Positions 1-7,344 of a stretch of DNA of 10,342 nucleotides are shown in pieces. This DNA is from Helicobacteraceae bacterium (GTDB lineage: Bacteria; Campylobacterota; Campylobacteria; Campylobacterales; SZUA-545), in the NCBI GenBank assembly GCA_003250175.1, contig QKHD01000326.1:1-10342 (forward strand), given 5' to 3'. Positions within the stretch are counted from its first letter, which is position 1, and every line of letters begins with the position of its first letter. The position numbers were made by a program, and so were the translations under genes. The notes under the pieces were generated by a model that saw only the letters and a list, made by a program, of their open reading frames with translations, made no database searches and was not told the origin of the DNA.

Positions 1-1
1 A

Positions 2-205
2 CACAACCTTTTTGTCGGTGCCACCAATCTCCAGCGCGCCATGGAGCAGCTGCGGGGTCTCATTAAACGCGAAGGCTACGCCGACGTGCAAAACGTCAAA
101 ACCACGCTGGGTTTCAGCCGCAAGTATGCCCTGGCCTACCTCGAGTACCTGGACAAGTTCGATGATATCAAACGGGAGGAAAACCGCCGGGTTCTGCTCG
201 GCTGA
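2..205 (+). CDS. selB: SelB C-terminus, selenocysteine-specific elongation factor (partial, 5' end outside window)
   Basis: Only the last 67 residues are visible, ending at the TGA at 203-205. They read as the terminal winged-helix domain of SelB: a helix rich in charged residues, then GFSRKYALAYLEYLD, then an arginine-rich end (REENRRVLLG). The FSRKYA-LEYLD block is the recognisable SelB signature; this domain binds the SECIS hairpin of selenoprotein mRNAs. SelB is a GTPase that brings Sec-tRNA to UGA codons. The context supports the call strongly, because the operon 145 bp downstream contains fdhA with an in-frame TGA followed by a SECIS-like hairpin. selA probably lies further upstream, but that is outside the window. 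No clear intrinsic terminator follows the stop codon, so some read-through into the fdh operon is possible. Confidence 0.87.
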   Translation, partial: HNLFVGATNLQRAMEQLRGLIKREGYADVQNVKTTLGFSRKYALAYLEYLDKFDDIKREENRRVLLG

Positions 206-240
206 ATCCCCCCTCTTTTTCCCTCTCGCAAGTCGCCGTT

Positions 241-269
241 TTGACATGAAATATTAGTTTTTTTAATCT
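241..269 (+). promoter_or_regulatory. Candidate sigma-70-type promoter for the fdh operon
   Basis: A perfect TTGACA (241-246) is followed after 17 bases by TAATCT (264-269), a partial match to TATAAT. The region is much more AT-rich than the flanking genes and is the only sizeable gap upstream of the operon. A second possible -10 (TAAAAT, 302-307) lies inside the palindrome at 299-318 but lacks a good -35. The call rests on sequence pattern only; no transcription start is shown. Confidence 0.45.
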
Positions 270-298
270 CTAATTAAGCAAACTCCCCCTAAACTTTT

Positions 299-318
299 TG
301 GTAAAATATTTTTTACCA
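299..318. promoter_or_regulatory. Perfect palindrome, possible operator upstream of the fdh operon
   Basis: The arms TGGTAAAA (299-306) and TTTTACCA (311-318) are exact inverted repeats around a TATT spacer. They sit 32 bases before the first ATG of the operon and about 30 bases after the candidate -10. Symmetry of this kind is typical of a dimeric regulator site overlapping a promoter or leader. It is not a terminator: the stem is AT-rich and no T-run follows. The regulator is unknown; a molybdate/tungstate (ModE-like) or redox regulator would fit the function, but the motif does not match a consensus I recognise. Confidence 0.4.
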
Positions 319-350
319 CTACGAAAAAATCACGTATTCAAGGGGAGACC

Positions 351-2009
351 ATGGCAGAATTTATCCTATTTGACGCTCCGGAGGCCCTCGGCGAACAGCT
401 GGGCCGCAATTTTGACACCGCAGAGCAACCCTCCCACCGATACCTGGTCGCCAACCGTCCGGACAAGGCCGAAGTCTATGCTCCGGAGGCGGACTGGTTT
501 CTCTCCCATACCCGTTCCAATCCGGCAACCCAGGCCAAAATCCTGGGCAGCATCTACGAAGCCCGCGCCATCCGCTACGACCGCATTTTGGATGAAAACC
601 GTATCCGCGAAGTGGGCAGCCGTGTCGCTCTTTTAGGCGAAGCGGAACTGACCGGCCCCCTGGGGGAATCACTCCGGGAGGTATTCTCCGTCGTGGTCGG
701 CCCACAATCTGACGCGGTCAAAATTACGGACAGCCTGGGGGCGTTTCGCATTACCGTGGGCGACACCTTTGCCGAGTGCGACCAGATCGTGCTGACCGGC
801 AACAACGCCATGCTGGAAAAACAGCGGGGTGTTTTTGTTCATAAAAGCACCGATGCCACGGCACTCATCGAAAGTCTCAACGCCAACATCGGCACCGTGG
901 CCTACCAGCCCGGCGTGGAGTATACCAGTGAGATGTGCCAGTTTCATGACCACATGGGCGAGACCTGTGCCGCCTGTACCACCGTCTGCCCCACGGCAGC
1001 GGTCATCAAAAGCGACTCCGCCAACCGTCTGGTCTTTAGCGATATCGACTGCATCGCCTGCGGCTCATGCGTGAGCGTCTGCCCTACGGGTGCGCTGGAG
1101 TCCGCCAAGATGCCCGCGGCGGTCTTTGAGGAGATTCTTCCCCTTTATGAAGGGCTGGTTCCGCTGGTGATCGGCGCCGCCTTTTTGGAGGAAGCCGACG
1201 TCTCCCTGCCCGCAGGGGTTGCTCCTCTGGTGGTGGAAAAGACCGGCTTTTTGGGTGAAAACAACCTGATCGCCCTGCTGCAAGAGAGCGGTTCCCAGGC
1301 GGTTGTCTACGCGCCCAAGCTCAGCACCGGAACCGAAGAGGCCGCCGCGCTGCTAAACAGCATCTGGGAAAAGCTCTACAACAAACCGGCGGTTTTTATC
1401 GCCCGTAACCCCCAGGAGCTGGAAGCCGCCCTGGCCGAAGCGGCACCCGTTGCCGGCAGCCGCCACAGTACCCGCAACGCCCAGCGCTCCAAGCGCCGCC
1501 AGTTTACCGACCGGCTTGAGACAGCCGTGGGGGCAGGCAGTTTCGGTGCCGTCGCCTCCACGGAGCACCTGCGTTACGGACGCATTCACGTGGACGAGGC
1601 GGGCTGTACCCTCTGCCTGAGCTGCGTCACCGGATGCACCAGCGGTGCCCTTCGCGCCGTGGAAGCGGACGGGGCGCTGGTGGGTGAATTCTCCCAGTGT
1701 ACCCAGTGCGGCGAGTGTGCCGTGGTCTGTCCGGAGAAGGTCATCACCCTGGAAAACAGCGGCATAGAGCTGAGTGCCTCCTGGTTTGGGGATGTGACCC
1801 TGGCCAAGGACGAACCTTTCTGCTGCGTAGAGTGCGGCAAGCCCTTTGCCACCAACAAGTCGGTGATGAAGATCGTTGCCATGCTCGAACCGCTTTTTGT
1901 GACCGACCCCATCAAGGCACGAACGCTTCGCTGCTGTGCCGACTGCAAACCCAAGGTGATGCTCAGCCAGTACGTCGCCGGAACCAAATCCCAAGGGAAG
2001 GAAATCTGA
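351..2009 (+). CDS. Four-cluster polyferredoxin of the formate dehydrogenase locus
   Basis: A 552-residue protein and first gene of the operon. The ATG at 351 has a strong ribosome site, AAGGGGAG, about 3-10 bases upstream. Cysteine motifs occur in two pairs: C206-x2-C209-x3-C213-P (with C196 as possible fourth ligand) and C234-x2-C237-x2-C240-x3-C244-P; then C419-x2-C422-x2-C425-x3-C429 and C450-x2-C453-x2-C456-x3-C460-P. A further CC-x2-C pair at 491-495 and 528-532 looks like a zinc ribbon or extra metal site. No signal peptide or membrane segment is visible, so it is probably cytoplasmic. A cysteine-free block (about 245-390) separates the two ferredoxin pairs. Related large ferredoxins precede fdh genes in Campylobacterota, but their exact role is unsettled; electron transfer between formate oxidation and cytoplasmic carriers, or cofactor maturation, are both possible. 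The stop is followed after one base by the chaperone ATG. Confidence 0.82.
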   Translation: MAEFILFDAPEALGEQLGRNFDTAEQPSHRYLVANRPDKAEVYAPEADWFLSHTRSNPATQAKILGSIYEARAIRYDRILDENRIREVGSRVALLGEAELTGPLGESLREVFSVVVGPQSDAVKITDSLGAFRITVGDTFAECDQIVLTGNNAMLEKQRGVFVHKSTDATALIESLNANIGTVAYQPGVEYTSEMCQFHDHMGETCAACTTVCPTAAVIKSDSANRLVFSDIDCIACGSCVSVCPTGALESAKMPAAVFEEILPLYEGLVPLVIGAAFLEEADVSLPAGVAPLVVEKTGFLGENNLIALLQESGSQAVVYAPKLSTGTEEAAALLNSIWEKLYNKPAVFIARNPQELEAALAEAAPVAGSRHSTRNAQRSKRRQFTDRLETAVGAGSFGAVASTEHLRYGRIHVDEAGCTLCLSCVTGCTSGALRAVEADGALVGEFSQCTQCGECAVVCPEKVITLENSGIELSASWFGDVTLAKDEPFCCVECGKPFATNKSVMKIVAMLEPLFVTDPIKARTLRCCADCKPKVMLSQYVAGTKSQGKEI

Positions 2010-2010
2010 C

Positions 2011-2670
2011 ATGCAACAAGAACTCAACCAAGCCCGCGCCGTCGTCTACGGCACCCTGAGCCTGCTTTTCGTCTATCAGGCCGCATCCAAAAAACCGGAG
2101 GATCTGCTGAATTTCCTTCAAGCGCTGGAAGAGAGCGGGTACGACGATGCCGCCTGCGACGCCGCCAAAGAATTGCGCACCCGTCTGCAGCAATCCGGAG
2201 GCTTCGAGGAACTGGATGAAGAGTTCAGCGACCTCTTTTTGCTCCCCTTCGGAAACGGGGTGGCCATGACGGCCTCCGTCTATCAGGACGAGCGTGAAGC
2301 GGGTGAACCGCTGCTGCGTGTCAAAGAGGTGCTCAACCTTACGGGCCTTCGCCGAGAAGTGGGCAACTTCAGTGACAACGAGGACAACTTCGGGTTTGTC
2401 CTGACCCTGATGGCCAATCTCACCAGAGAAGCCAGTCTGACGGAAGAGATGGGGGCTTTTATCGCCTCCGGAGATCTCTACCGCAACGTGCTCAAACCCT
2501 TTTCACCCGCCTTTGTGGGGGCGATCATGACCAACGGCCGGGCCTCGCTTTACCGTCTGGCTGCGGTGATGCTGGACCGCTTCATGGCCTTTGAAGAGCA
2601 CTTTTACGGCTCCCTGGCACTTACCAATACCGCCAAAGGCGAGGTTCACGCCTCTACCCGTCTGGGTTAA
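2011..2670 (+). CDS. TorD/DmsD-family chaperone for formate dehydrogenase (FdhM-like)
   Basis: A 219-residue, mostly helical cytoplasmic protein with no signal peptide. The ATG at 2011 starts one base after the preceding stop and is served by AAGGAAA about ten bases upstream, so it is coupled to the ferredoxin gene. Family features are the N-terminal helix with AVVYGTLSLLF, the acidic FEELDEEFSDLFLLPFG block that corresponds to the Y/F-x-x-LF-x-GP region of TorD, and the NEDNFGFVLTLMANL segment in the place of the family's EPEDH-like motif. TorD-type proteins bind the Tat leader of molybdoenzymes and hold the apo-protein until the cofactor is inserted. Placed directly upstream of two Tat-signal genes, this one most likely serves FdhA, like the Campylobacter jejuni chaperone called FdhM. 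Family call is firm; client is inferred from context. Confidence 0.82.
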   Translation: MQQELNQARAVVYGTLSLLFVYQAASKKPEDLLNFLQALEESGYDDAACDAAKELRTRLQQSGGFEELDEEFSDLFLLPFGNGVAMTASVYQDEREAGEPLLRVKEVLNLTGLRREVGNFSDNEDNFGFVLTLMANLTREASLTEEMGAFIASGDLYRNVLKPFSPAFVGAIMTNGRASLYRLAAVMLDRFMAFEEHFYGSLALTNTAKGEVHASTRLG

Positions 2671-2674
2671 GGAT

Positions 2675-2700
2675 CGGCACCGGCTTTCAACCGACTGCCG
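2675..2700 (+). other. Imperfect GC-rich hairpin between chaperone and Tat-protein genes
   Basis: CGGCA (2675-2679) pairs with TGCCG (2696-2700) and inner CGG (2681-2683) pairs with CCG (2691-2693), around a 7-base loop with a small internal mismatch. It lies in the 59-base gap between genes and has no T-run, so it is not an intrinsic terminator. It could be an mRNA processing or stability site that separates low-level accessory products from the abundant enzyme subunits. Speculative. Confidence 0.25.
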
Positions 2701-2729
2701 CCGCATCAAATCTAATGAAAGGAGTTACC

Positions 2730-2951
2730 ATGTCGGAAAAACAGATGGATCGTCGCGACTTTATCAAGCGCGCCGGACTCGCCGGTGCCGTTGTCGCGGG
2801 CACCTCGGGTCTGGTTGTTCTGACTTCCCCCGCACAAGCACGCGGCGAGAATGTTCAGGGCAACGGTGTGGTCGTGGGCCGCAGTCGCAAGACTGAAGTT
2901 CTCTACCGTAAAACACCCGAATGGGAATTGTTCTACAAGTCTGCGCTCTAA
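2730..2951 (+). CDS. Small Tat-signal protein of the formate dehydrogenase region
   Basis: A 73-residue protein. I chose the ATG at 2730, not the in-frame ATG at 2715, because AAAGGAG (2718-2724) lies between them at the right distance from 2730. The N-terminus carries a twin-arginine motif (DRRDFIKRAG, R8-R9) and a hydrophobic stretch, AGLAGAVVAGTSGLVVL, ending in AQA, which may be a signal peptidase site. About 40 residues of mature protein remain, with no cysteines and a conserved-looking end, KTPEWELFYKSAL. Short proteins like this sit just upstream of fdhA in many Epsilon- and other Proteobacteria and are described as formate dehydrogenase region Tat targets (C. jejuni Cj1513 type). The role is not known to me; an exported assembly partner or small structural subunit of the periplasmic enzyme is plausible. 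Confidence 0.83.
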   Translation: MSEKQMDRRDFIKRAGLAGAVVAGTSGLVVLTSPAQARGENVQGNGVVVGRSRKTEVLYRKTPEWELFYKSAL

Positions 2952-2959
2952 GCGCTTTT
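2943..2959 (+). terminator. Weak terminator-like or attenuating hairpin before fdhA
   Basis: GCGCT (2943-2947) and AGCGC (2951-2955) form a perfect 5-bp stem over a 3-base loop that includes part of the TAA stop, followed by TTTT. The stem is too short to be an efficient terminator. It may modulate read-through into fdhA or be coincidental. Confidence 0.2.
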
Positions 2960-2979
2960 AAGAAAAAAAGGAGAAAACG

Positions 2980-5784
2980 ATGACTGCCTCAACAACCGGT
3001 CGCCTAGGTCGCCGTTCGTTCCTCAAACTGGGTGCCGTCGCCGGCGTATTCGGCGCGACGGGCGCGCTTGCTTCAGGTGAAGCAATCCGTCCGGCCAGTG
3101 AAGCGGAACTGAAAGAAGCCTTCGCGGGAAGCAAAAAGATCAAAACCGTCTGTACGCACTGTTCAGTCGGATGCGGCGTAGTCGCCGAAGTAAAAGACGG
3201 AGTCTGGCTGCGCCAGGAAGTCGCTCAAGACCACCCCATCAGCCGTGGAGGACACTGCTGTAAAGGTGCGGACATGATCGACAAATACCGCGCAACCAAC
3301 CGTCTGCGATACCCCACCGAAAAGGTCGGCGGTAAGTGGAAGCGAACGAGCTGGGATGACGCCATGGGCAAAATCAGCTCCAAGCTGACCGAGCTTCGCG
3401 ATACGTATGGTCCGGACTCCGTCATGTTCTTGGGATCTGCCAAGGTCTCCAACGAGCAGGCGTATTACATCCGCAAATTTGCGGCCATGTTCGGTACCAA
3501 CAATATCGACCACCAAGCACGCATCTGACACAGCCCAACAGTCGCCGGTGTGGCGAACACATGGGGTTATGGTGCGATGACCAACCACCTGGGAGATATG
3601 CAAAACTCCGAGGCAATCATTATCTTCGGTGCCAATCCGGCAGCGAATCACCCGATTGCCATGCAGCACATTCTGGCTGCTAAAGAGAAGAAGAACGCAA
3701 CCATTATCGTGATCGATCCGCGCTATTCGAGAACCGCGGCCAAGAGCGACATCTACTGCCGCATCCGAACCGGTACCGACATCGCCTTTATGTACGGGAT
3801 GATCCGTCTGATCCGCGATAACAAATGGTACGACAAGAAATTCCTCAACGACCGTGTTTACGGTATCGAAGAGATTTTCAAAGAGTGCGAACAGTACACG
3901 CCGGAAGTGGTCGAAGACATCACCGGTTGTCCTAAAGAGATTCTAATCCAGGCGACAGCGGCCTATGCCAAAGCCAAGCCGGGGTGCTTGATCTGGAACC
4001 AGGGATGGACCCAGCATACCATCGGGTCATCCAATACCCGTATGGGACCGATTATCCAGCTGCTGCTGGGCAATATGGGCGTTGAGGGCGGCGGAACCAA
4101 CATTCTGCGCGGTCACGACAACGTTCAAGGCGGTACCGATATGGGATGTCTGGCCGATACCCTGCCCGGATATTACGGTTTGGCGGAAGGCTCCTGGAAG
4201 TACTTCTCCGAACGATGGAAACTGGATTACGACTGGGTGAAAAGCCGGTTTAAATCCAAGGAGATGATGGAGGCCAAAGGCTTCAGTCTCTCGCTGTGGC
4301 TCCACGGTGTTCTGGACGAAGCCAACGCGAAAAACAACGCCGGTACCCCGCTTAAAGCGCTGGTCTGTATCGGTAACGGTATCTCCACCATCACCATGAC
4401 CCACAAGGTCAAGGAGGCGCTGGACAAGTTGGACATGGTGGTCTTTATCGACCCATACGTCAACGATGCGGCAGTCATCACCACCCGCAATGACAACCTG
4501 TTCCTGCTGCCTGCGGCAAGCCAGATCGAGACCTCCGGAACCACGGTAAATACCGGCCGTTCGGCTCAATGGCGCTTTAAGGTCGTCGACCCGCTTTACG
4601 AAGCACGTCCGGATCATGAGATCCTCTTCGACTTCGCCAAGCGAATGGGCTTCTACGAGCAGTACACCCGTGCCCTGGGCGACGGCAAAGGCAACTTCCA
4701 GTGGCCTGAAGACGCGACCCGAGAAATTGCACGTACACTCAAAACCATCGGTCTGCAGGGCTGGCTTCCGGAGCGTATCAAAGCGCAGACGGAAAACTGG
4801 CACATGTTCGACACGGTCTCCCTGGCGGGCTATGGCCCGATGAAAAACCAGTATTATGGTCTGCCATGGCCATGCTGGACGGAAGACCACAGCGGAAGCC
4901 CCGTACTGTACAACATCAACAAACCTGTCAGTCAGGGCGGTATGGGCTTTAGAAATCGTTTCGGTCTGGAACACAACGGAAGCAGCCTTCTGGCTGGAGC
5001 GGGCAGTGCGCCCAAGGGCTCCTCAGTCAAGGGCGGTTATCCGGAGATCACGGGCGACAACATCGAAAGCCTGGGTATCAAGCTGACCGATAAAGAACGC
5101 GAACTGGTCAAAGGCAAGAACTGGAAAAACGACAACAGCGGCATCCTGAACAAAAAAGCGATCGCTGCCGGTCTGGTTCCGTACGGTAACGCCCGTGCCC
5201 GAACCATCGTCTGGAACTTTATCGACCCGGTGCCAAAACACCGCGAACCGCTTCACAGTATCCGTACGGATCTGATCAAGAAGTATCCGGCCAGCGCCGA
5301 CAACCCCAACCACTTCCGTACGGCGGTTCGGTACCTTTCCGAACAGACGGCGCAAGATTGGGCCAAGGACTTCCCGGTCAACATCGTCTCCGGACGTCTG
5401 GTTGAACATATGGGAACCGGTACGGAAACCCGAGCCTCCAAATATCTCTCCGAACTTGCGGGCGAGATGTACGGCGAAATCCACCCCGAACTGGGTGCGA
5501 AGCTGGGTATCAGAGACGGCGAGATGATGTGGGTACACGGTACGGCCGGCGGTAAGATCAAGATCAAAGCCAAGTACGGCTACTCCGTTCTTCCCGACCA
5601 GGTCTTCCTGCCCCAGAACTTCTCGGGCATGTGGCAAGGTGAACATCTGGGTGATCGATATCCGGAAGGCACCGCACCCCACAGTTATGGTGAAAACTCC
5701 AACCAGGTCACCAGCTATGGTTACGATCAGCAGACATCCTGCCCCGAAACCAAATGCTCCCTGGTTCGGATTGAGAAAGCGTGA
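2980..5784 (+). CDS. fdhA: Formate dehydrogenase catalytic subunit FdhA, selenocysteine-containing
   Basis: A 934-residue Mo/W-bis-MGD enzyme that oxidises formate to CO2 in the periplasm. The reading frame is interrupted by TGA at 3526-3528 and continues in the same frame to the TGA at 5782-5784. The TGA is read as Sec183 in the context ARI-Sec-HSPTVAG, the classic FDH active site including the catalytic histidine next to Sec. The N-terminus has a Tat motif (GRRSFLKLG, R11-R12) and hydrophobic leader. A [4Fe-4S] site follows: C58-x2-C61-x3-C65 and C93 in GGHCCKG, with the lysine (K95) expected between cluster and cofactor. The C-terminal region carries the molybdopterin dinucleotide-binding domain (e.g. 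RLVEHMGTGTETR, HPELGAKLGI, LPQNFSGMWQGEHLGDRYPEG). The ATG at 2980 is preceded by AAAAGGAGAAAA, an excellent ribosome site. It must be annotated as one gene, not two ORFs or a pseudogene. Confidence 0.97.
3526..3566 (+). promoter_or_regulatory. Selenocysteine UGA codon with bacterial SECIS hairpin
   Basis: Directly 3' of the TGA (3526-3528), CGCC (3543-3546) pairs with GGCG (3552-3555) under a GGTGT apical loop, and CCCA (3534-3537) pairs with TGGG (3562-3565) in the lower stem. Counting the T of TGA as 1, the positions needed by SelB in E. coli fdhF are all present: U17 (3542), G23 (3548) and U24 (3549). The hairpin lies within the fdhA coding sequence and encodes HSPTVAGVANTWG. Recognised by the C-terminal domain of SelB, whose gene end is at 2-205. 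Confidence 0.92.
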
Positions 5785-5795
5785 GGGGGTGAGTC

Positions 5796-6389
5796 ATGGG
5801 ACGAGTAAAATTTTATTGTGATGAAGGCCGCTGCATCGATTGCGGCGGTTGTGTGGTAGCTTGTAAAGAGGCCCACGAAGTTCCCGTCGGCGTCAACCGC
5901 CGCCGGGTCGTGACCATCAACGAAGGGATCGAAGGCCGCGAGGTCTCCCTTTCGGTTGCGTGTATGCACTGCGCGGATGCACCCTGCCAGCAGGTCTGCC
6001 CCACGGATTGTTTCTACATCCGTGCGGACGGTATCGTTCTGCATGACAAGGAAAAATGCATCGGCTGCGGCTACTGCCTCTACGCCTGCCCCTTCGGCGC
6101 ACCGCAGTTCCCGCAAAACGGAGCCTTCGGCACCAAGGGCAAGATGGACAAATGTACCTTCTGCGCCGGCGGACCCGAGGAGACACACTCCGAAGCAGAA
6201 TTCCACGCTTACGGCCAGAACCGTATCGCAGAGGGCAAGGTCCCGATGTGTGCGGCCATGTGTTCAACCAAGGCGCTGTTGGCCGGTGACAGCGATGAGG
6301 TCTCCAGCATCTTCCTGACCCGTGTCGCATCCAAAGGCAAGGGAACCCCGAAGGCACCGTACGGCTGGGATAAAGCTTATGGCAAGTAA
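5796..6389 (+). CDS. fdhB: Formate dehydrogenase iron-sulfur subunit FdhB
   Basis: A 197-residue electron-transfer subunit with ligands for four [4Fe-4S] clusters: C13-x2-C16-x2-C19-x3-C23; C56-x2-C59-x4-C64-x3-C68-P; C88-x2-C91-x2-C94-x3-C98-P; and C120-x2-C123 with C152-x3-C156. This is the FdnH/FdhB-like arrangement. It has no leader of its own, so export with FdhA through Tat as a complex is expected. It lacks the C-terminal transmembrane anchor of E. coli FdnH, and the anchor function falls to FdhC, as in Wolinella and Campylobacter enzymes. The ATG at 5796 starts 11 bases after the fdhA stop, with GAGGGGGTGA as ribosome site. It passes electrons from FdhA to the FdhC haem. Confidence 0.95.
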   Translation: MGRVKFYCDEGRCIDCGGCVVACKEAHEVPVGVNRRRVVTINEGIEGREVSLSVACMHCADAPCQQVCPTDCFYIRADGIVLHDKEKCIGCGYCLYACPFGAPQFPQNGAFGTKGKMDKCTFCAGGPEETHSEAEFHAYGQNRIAEGKVPMCAAMCSTKALLAGDSDEVSSIFLTRVASKGKGTPKAPYGWDKAYGK

Positions 6390-7344
6390 TCCCGCAATGA
6401 GCCAGACCTTTTTCCAGCGAAACCGGGCGTATATCTATACGGCGCTGGGGCTGGGGCTGGTTGGCGTCCTCTTCGTGGGGGTGCTGATGATTATGGACTG
6501 GGGGTACCTGATCGGGTACACCATCCATGTCCTGACCGGTGGCAGTGTCCAGGGGGTTTTAACCCCTCCGGACTCCAGCTACCAGATGATGGTCAACGAG
6601 GCGTTCGGTCCGGCCTATAAAACCATCGCTCCGGAGATTATCCGGGCGAGTAACGAGCGACAGCTCTTTATCTGGTGGGTCTTCGTGGGCGAAATCGTCA
6701 TCTTCGCGGTGATGTATGTGCTCTACGGACGCAAACAGGCCACCGTCACCAGACCCGATGATCTGGTGACGGTCTTTACCCCCTTTCAACGGGCGGTAAT
6801 CTGGCTGAACGTCTTTATTATTATCACGCTGGTGCTGACCGGATTTAACATCACCTGGAGTCTCCGGAGCGAAGGGGGCATGCTGCCTTACCTGCTGCGC
6901 GGTACCCATGAGATGACCGGGGTAATCTGGCTGCCGATCTGGCTGCTGGTGTCGGTGATGACCTTCAAGGATTCGCCGATTTTACGAAAAAACAGTTCGT
7001 TCCGTTTCTTTTTGCCGGGCCATTACAAGCCCATGAAACGGGTGGTCTGGTTTTTCTTTGTCGCCATGGGCGCGGGGCTGCTGCTTAGCGGCATCCTGCT
7101 CTGGTATCTCCATCCGGATGCCTTTACCCATGCGCAGTTTATCCAGTTCAAGCGCGCACTGCTGTACCTGCACTTCGGTGCCAGCGTTTTGATCATGTTC
7201 TTTTTGCTGGATTTTGTCTACTCGGTGACGGTGGCTGTCAAAGGCAACCTCAAATACCTGGTATGCGGCAAGTTCCCACGAGAACACCTTGAGCAGCTCG
7301 ACCCCGAGGTGCTGGAGGATTTGAAAGGGGCAGGGCGTGCGTAA
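6379..7344 (+). CDS. fdhC: Formate dehydrogenase cytochrome b subunit FdhC
   Basis: A 321-residue membrane protein that anchors FdhAB and reduces quinone. I chose the ATG at 6379, which overlaps the end of fdhB by 11 bases; an alternative is the ATG at 6397. Hydrophobic segments lie near residues 17-42, 93-116, 137-160, 178-198, 214-236 and 262-286. The last four form the FDH gamma-type core, and the first two with a soluble loop of about 45 residues between them are an N-terminal extension usual in epsilonproteobacterial FdhC. Histidines placed to bind haem are H177 (GTHEMTG) and H265 (YLHFGAS). The positions where E. coli FdnI has its second pair appear to be isoleucine and phenylalanine, so only one haem may be bound through bis-histidine. 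The end overlaps fdhD by 8 bases. Confidence 0.93.
   Translation: MASNPAMSQTFFQRNRAYIYTALGLGLVGVLFVGVLMIMDWGYLIGYTIHVLTGGSVQGVLTPPDSSYQMMVNEAFGPAYKTIAPEIIRASNERQLFIWWVFVGEIVIFAVMYVLYGRKQATVTRPDDLVTVFTPFQRAVIWLNVFIIITLVLTGFNITWSLRSEGGMLPYLLRGTHEMTGVIWLPIWLLVSVMTFKDSPILRKNSSFRFFLPGHYKPMKRVVWFFFVAMGAGLLLSGILLWYLHPDAFTHAQFIQFKRALLYLHFGASVLIMFFLLDFVYSVTVAVKGNLKYLVCGKFPREHLEQLDPEVLEDLKGAGRA

Larger units (their letters stand above)
206..350. other. AT-rich intergenic leader between selB and the fdh operon
   Basis: The 145 bases hold no credible gene. After a pyrimidine-rich stretch behind the selB stop (about 206-230), composition turns AT-rich from about 241. It contains the candidate promoter, the palindrome and the ribosome site of the polyferredoxin gene. 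No RNA gene or riboswitch could be recognised. Confidence 0.6.

Noticed and set aside
1353..2027. - strand open frame of 224 residues opposite the polyferredoxin
   Set aside because: The + strand frame carries clear cysteine motifs; the antisense translation is low-complexity and unrecognisable.
2715..2729. ATG at 2715 as start of the small Tat protein
   Set aside because: The ribosome site AAAGGAG lies after this ATG and is correctly spaced for the ATG at 2730.
2980..3528. Stand-alone 182-residue FdhA fragment or frameshifted/pseudogenised fdhA
   Set aside because: The downstream frame is the same, the TGA is in the exact Sec context, and a SECIS hairpin follows; it is one selenoprotein gene.
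4027..4974. Long - strand open frame (315 residues) opposite fdhA
   Set aside because: It lies wholly antisense to conserved fdhA sequence, has no family signature and no ribosome site; it is a result of GC-rich codon bias.
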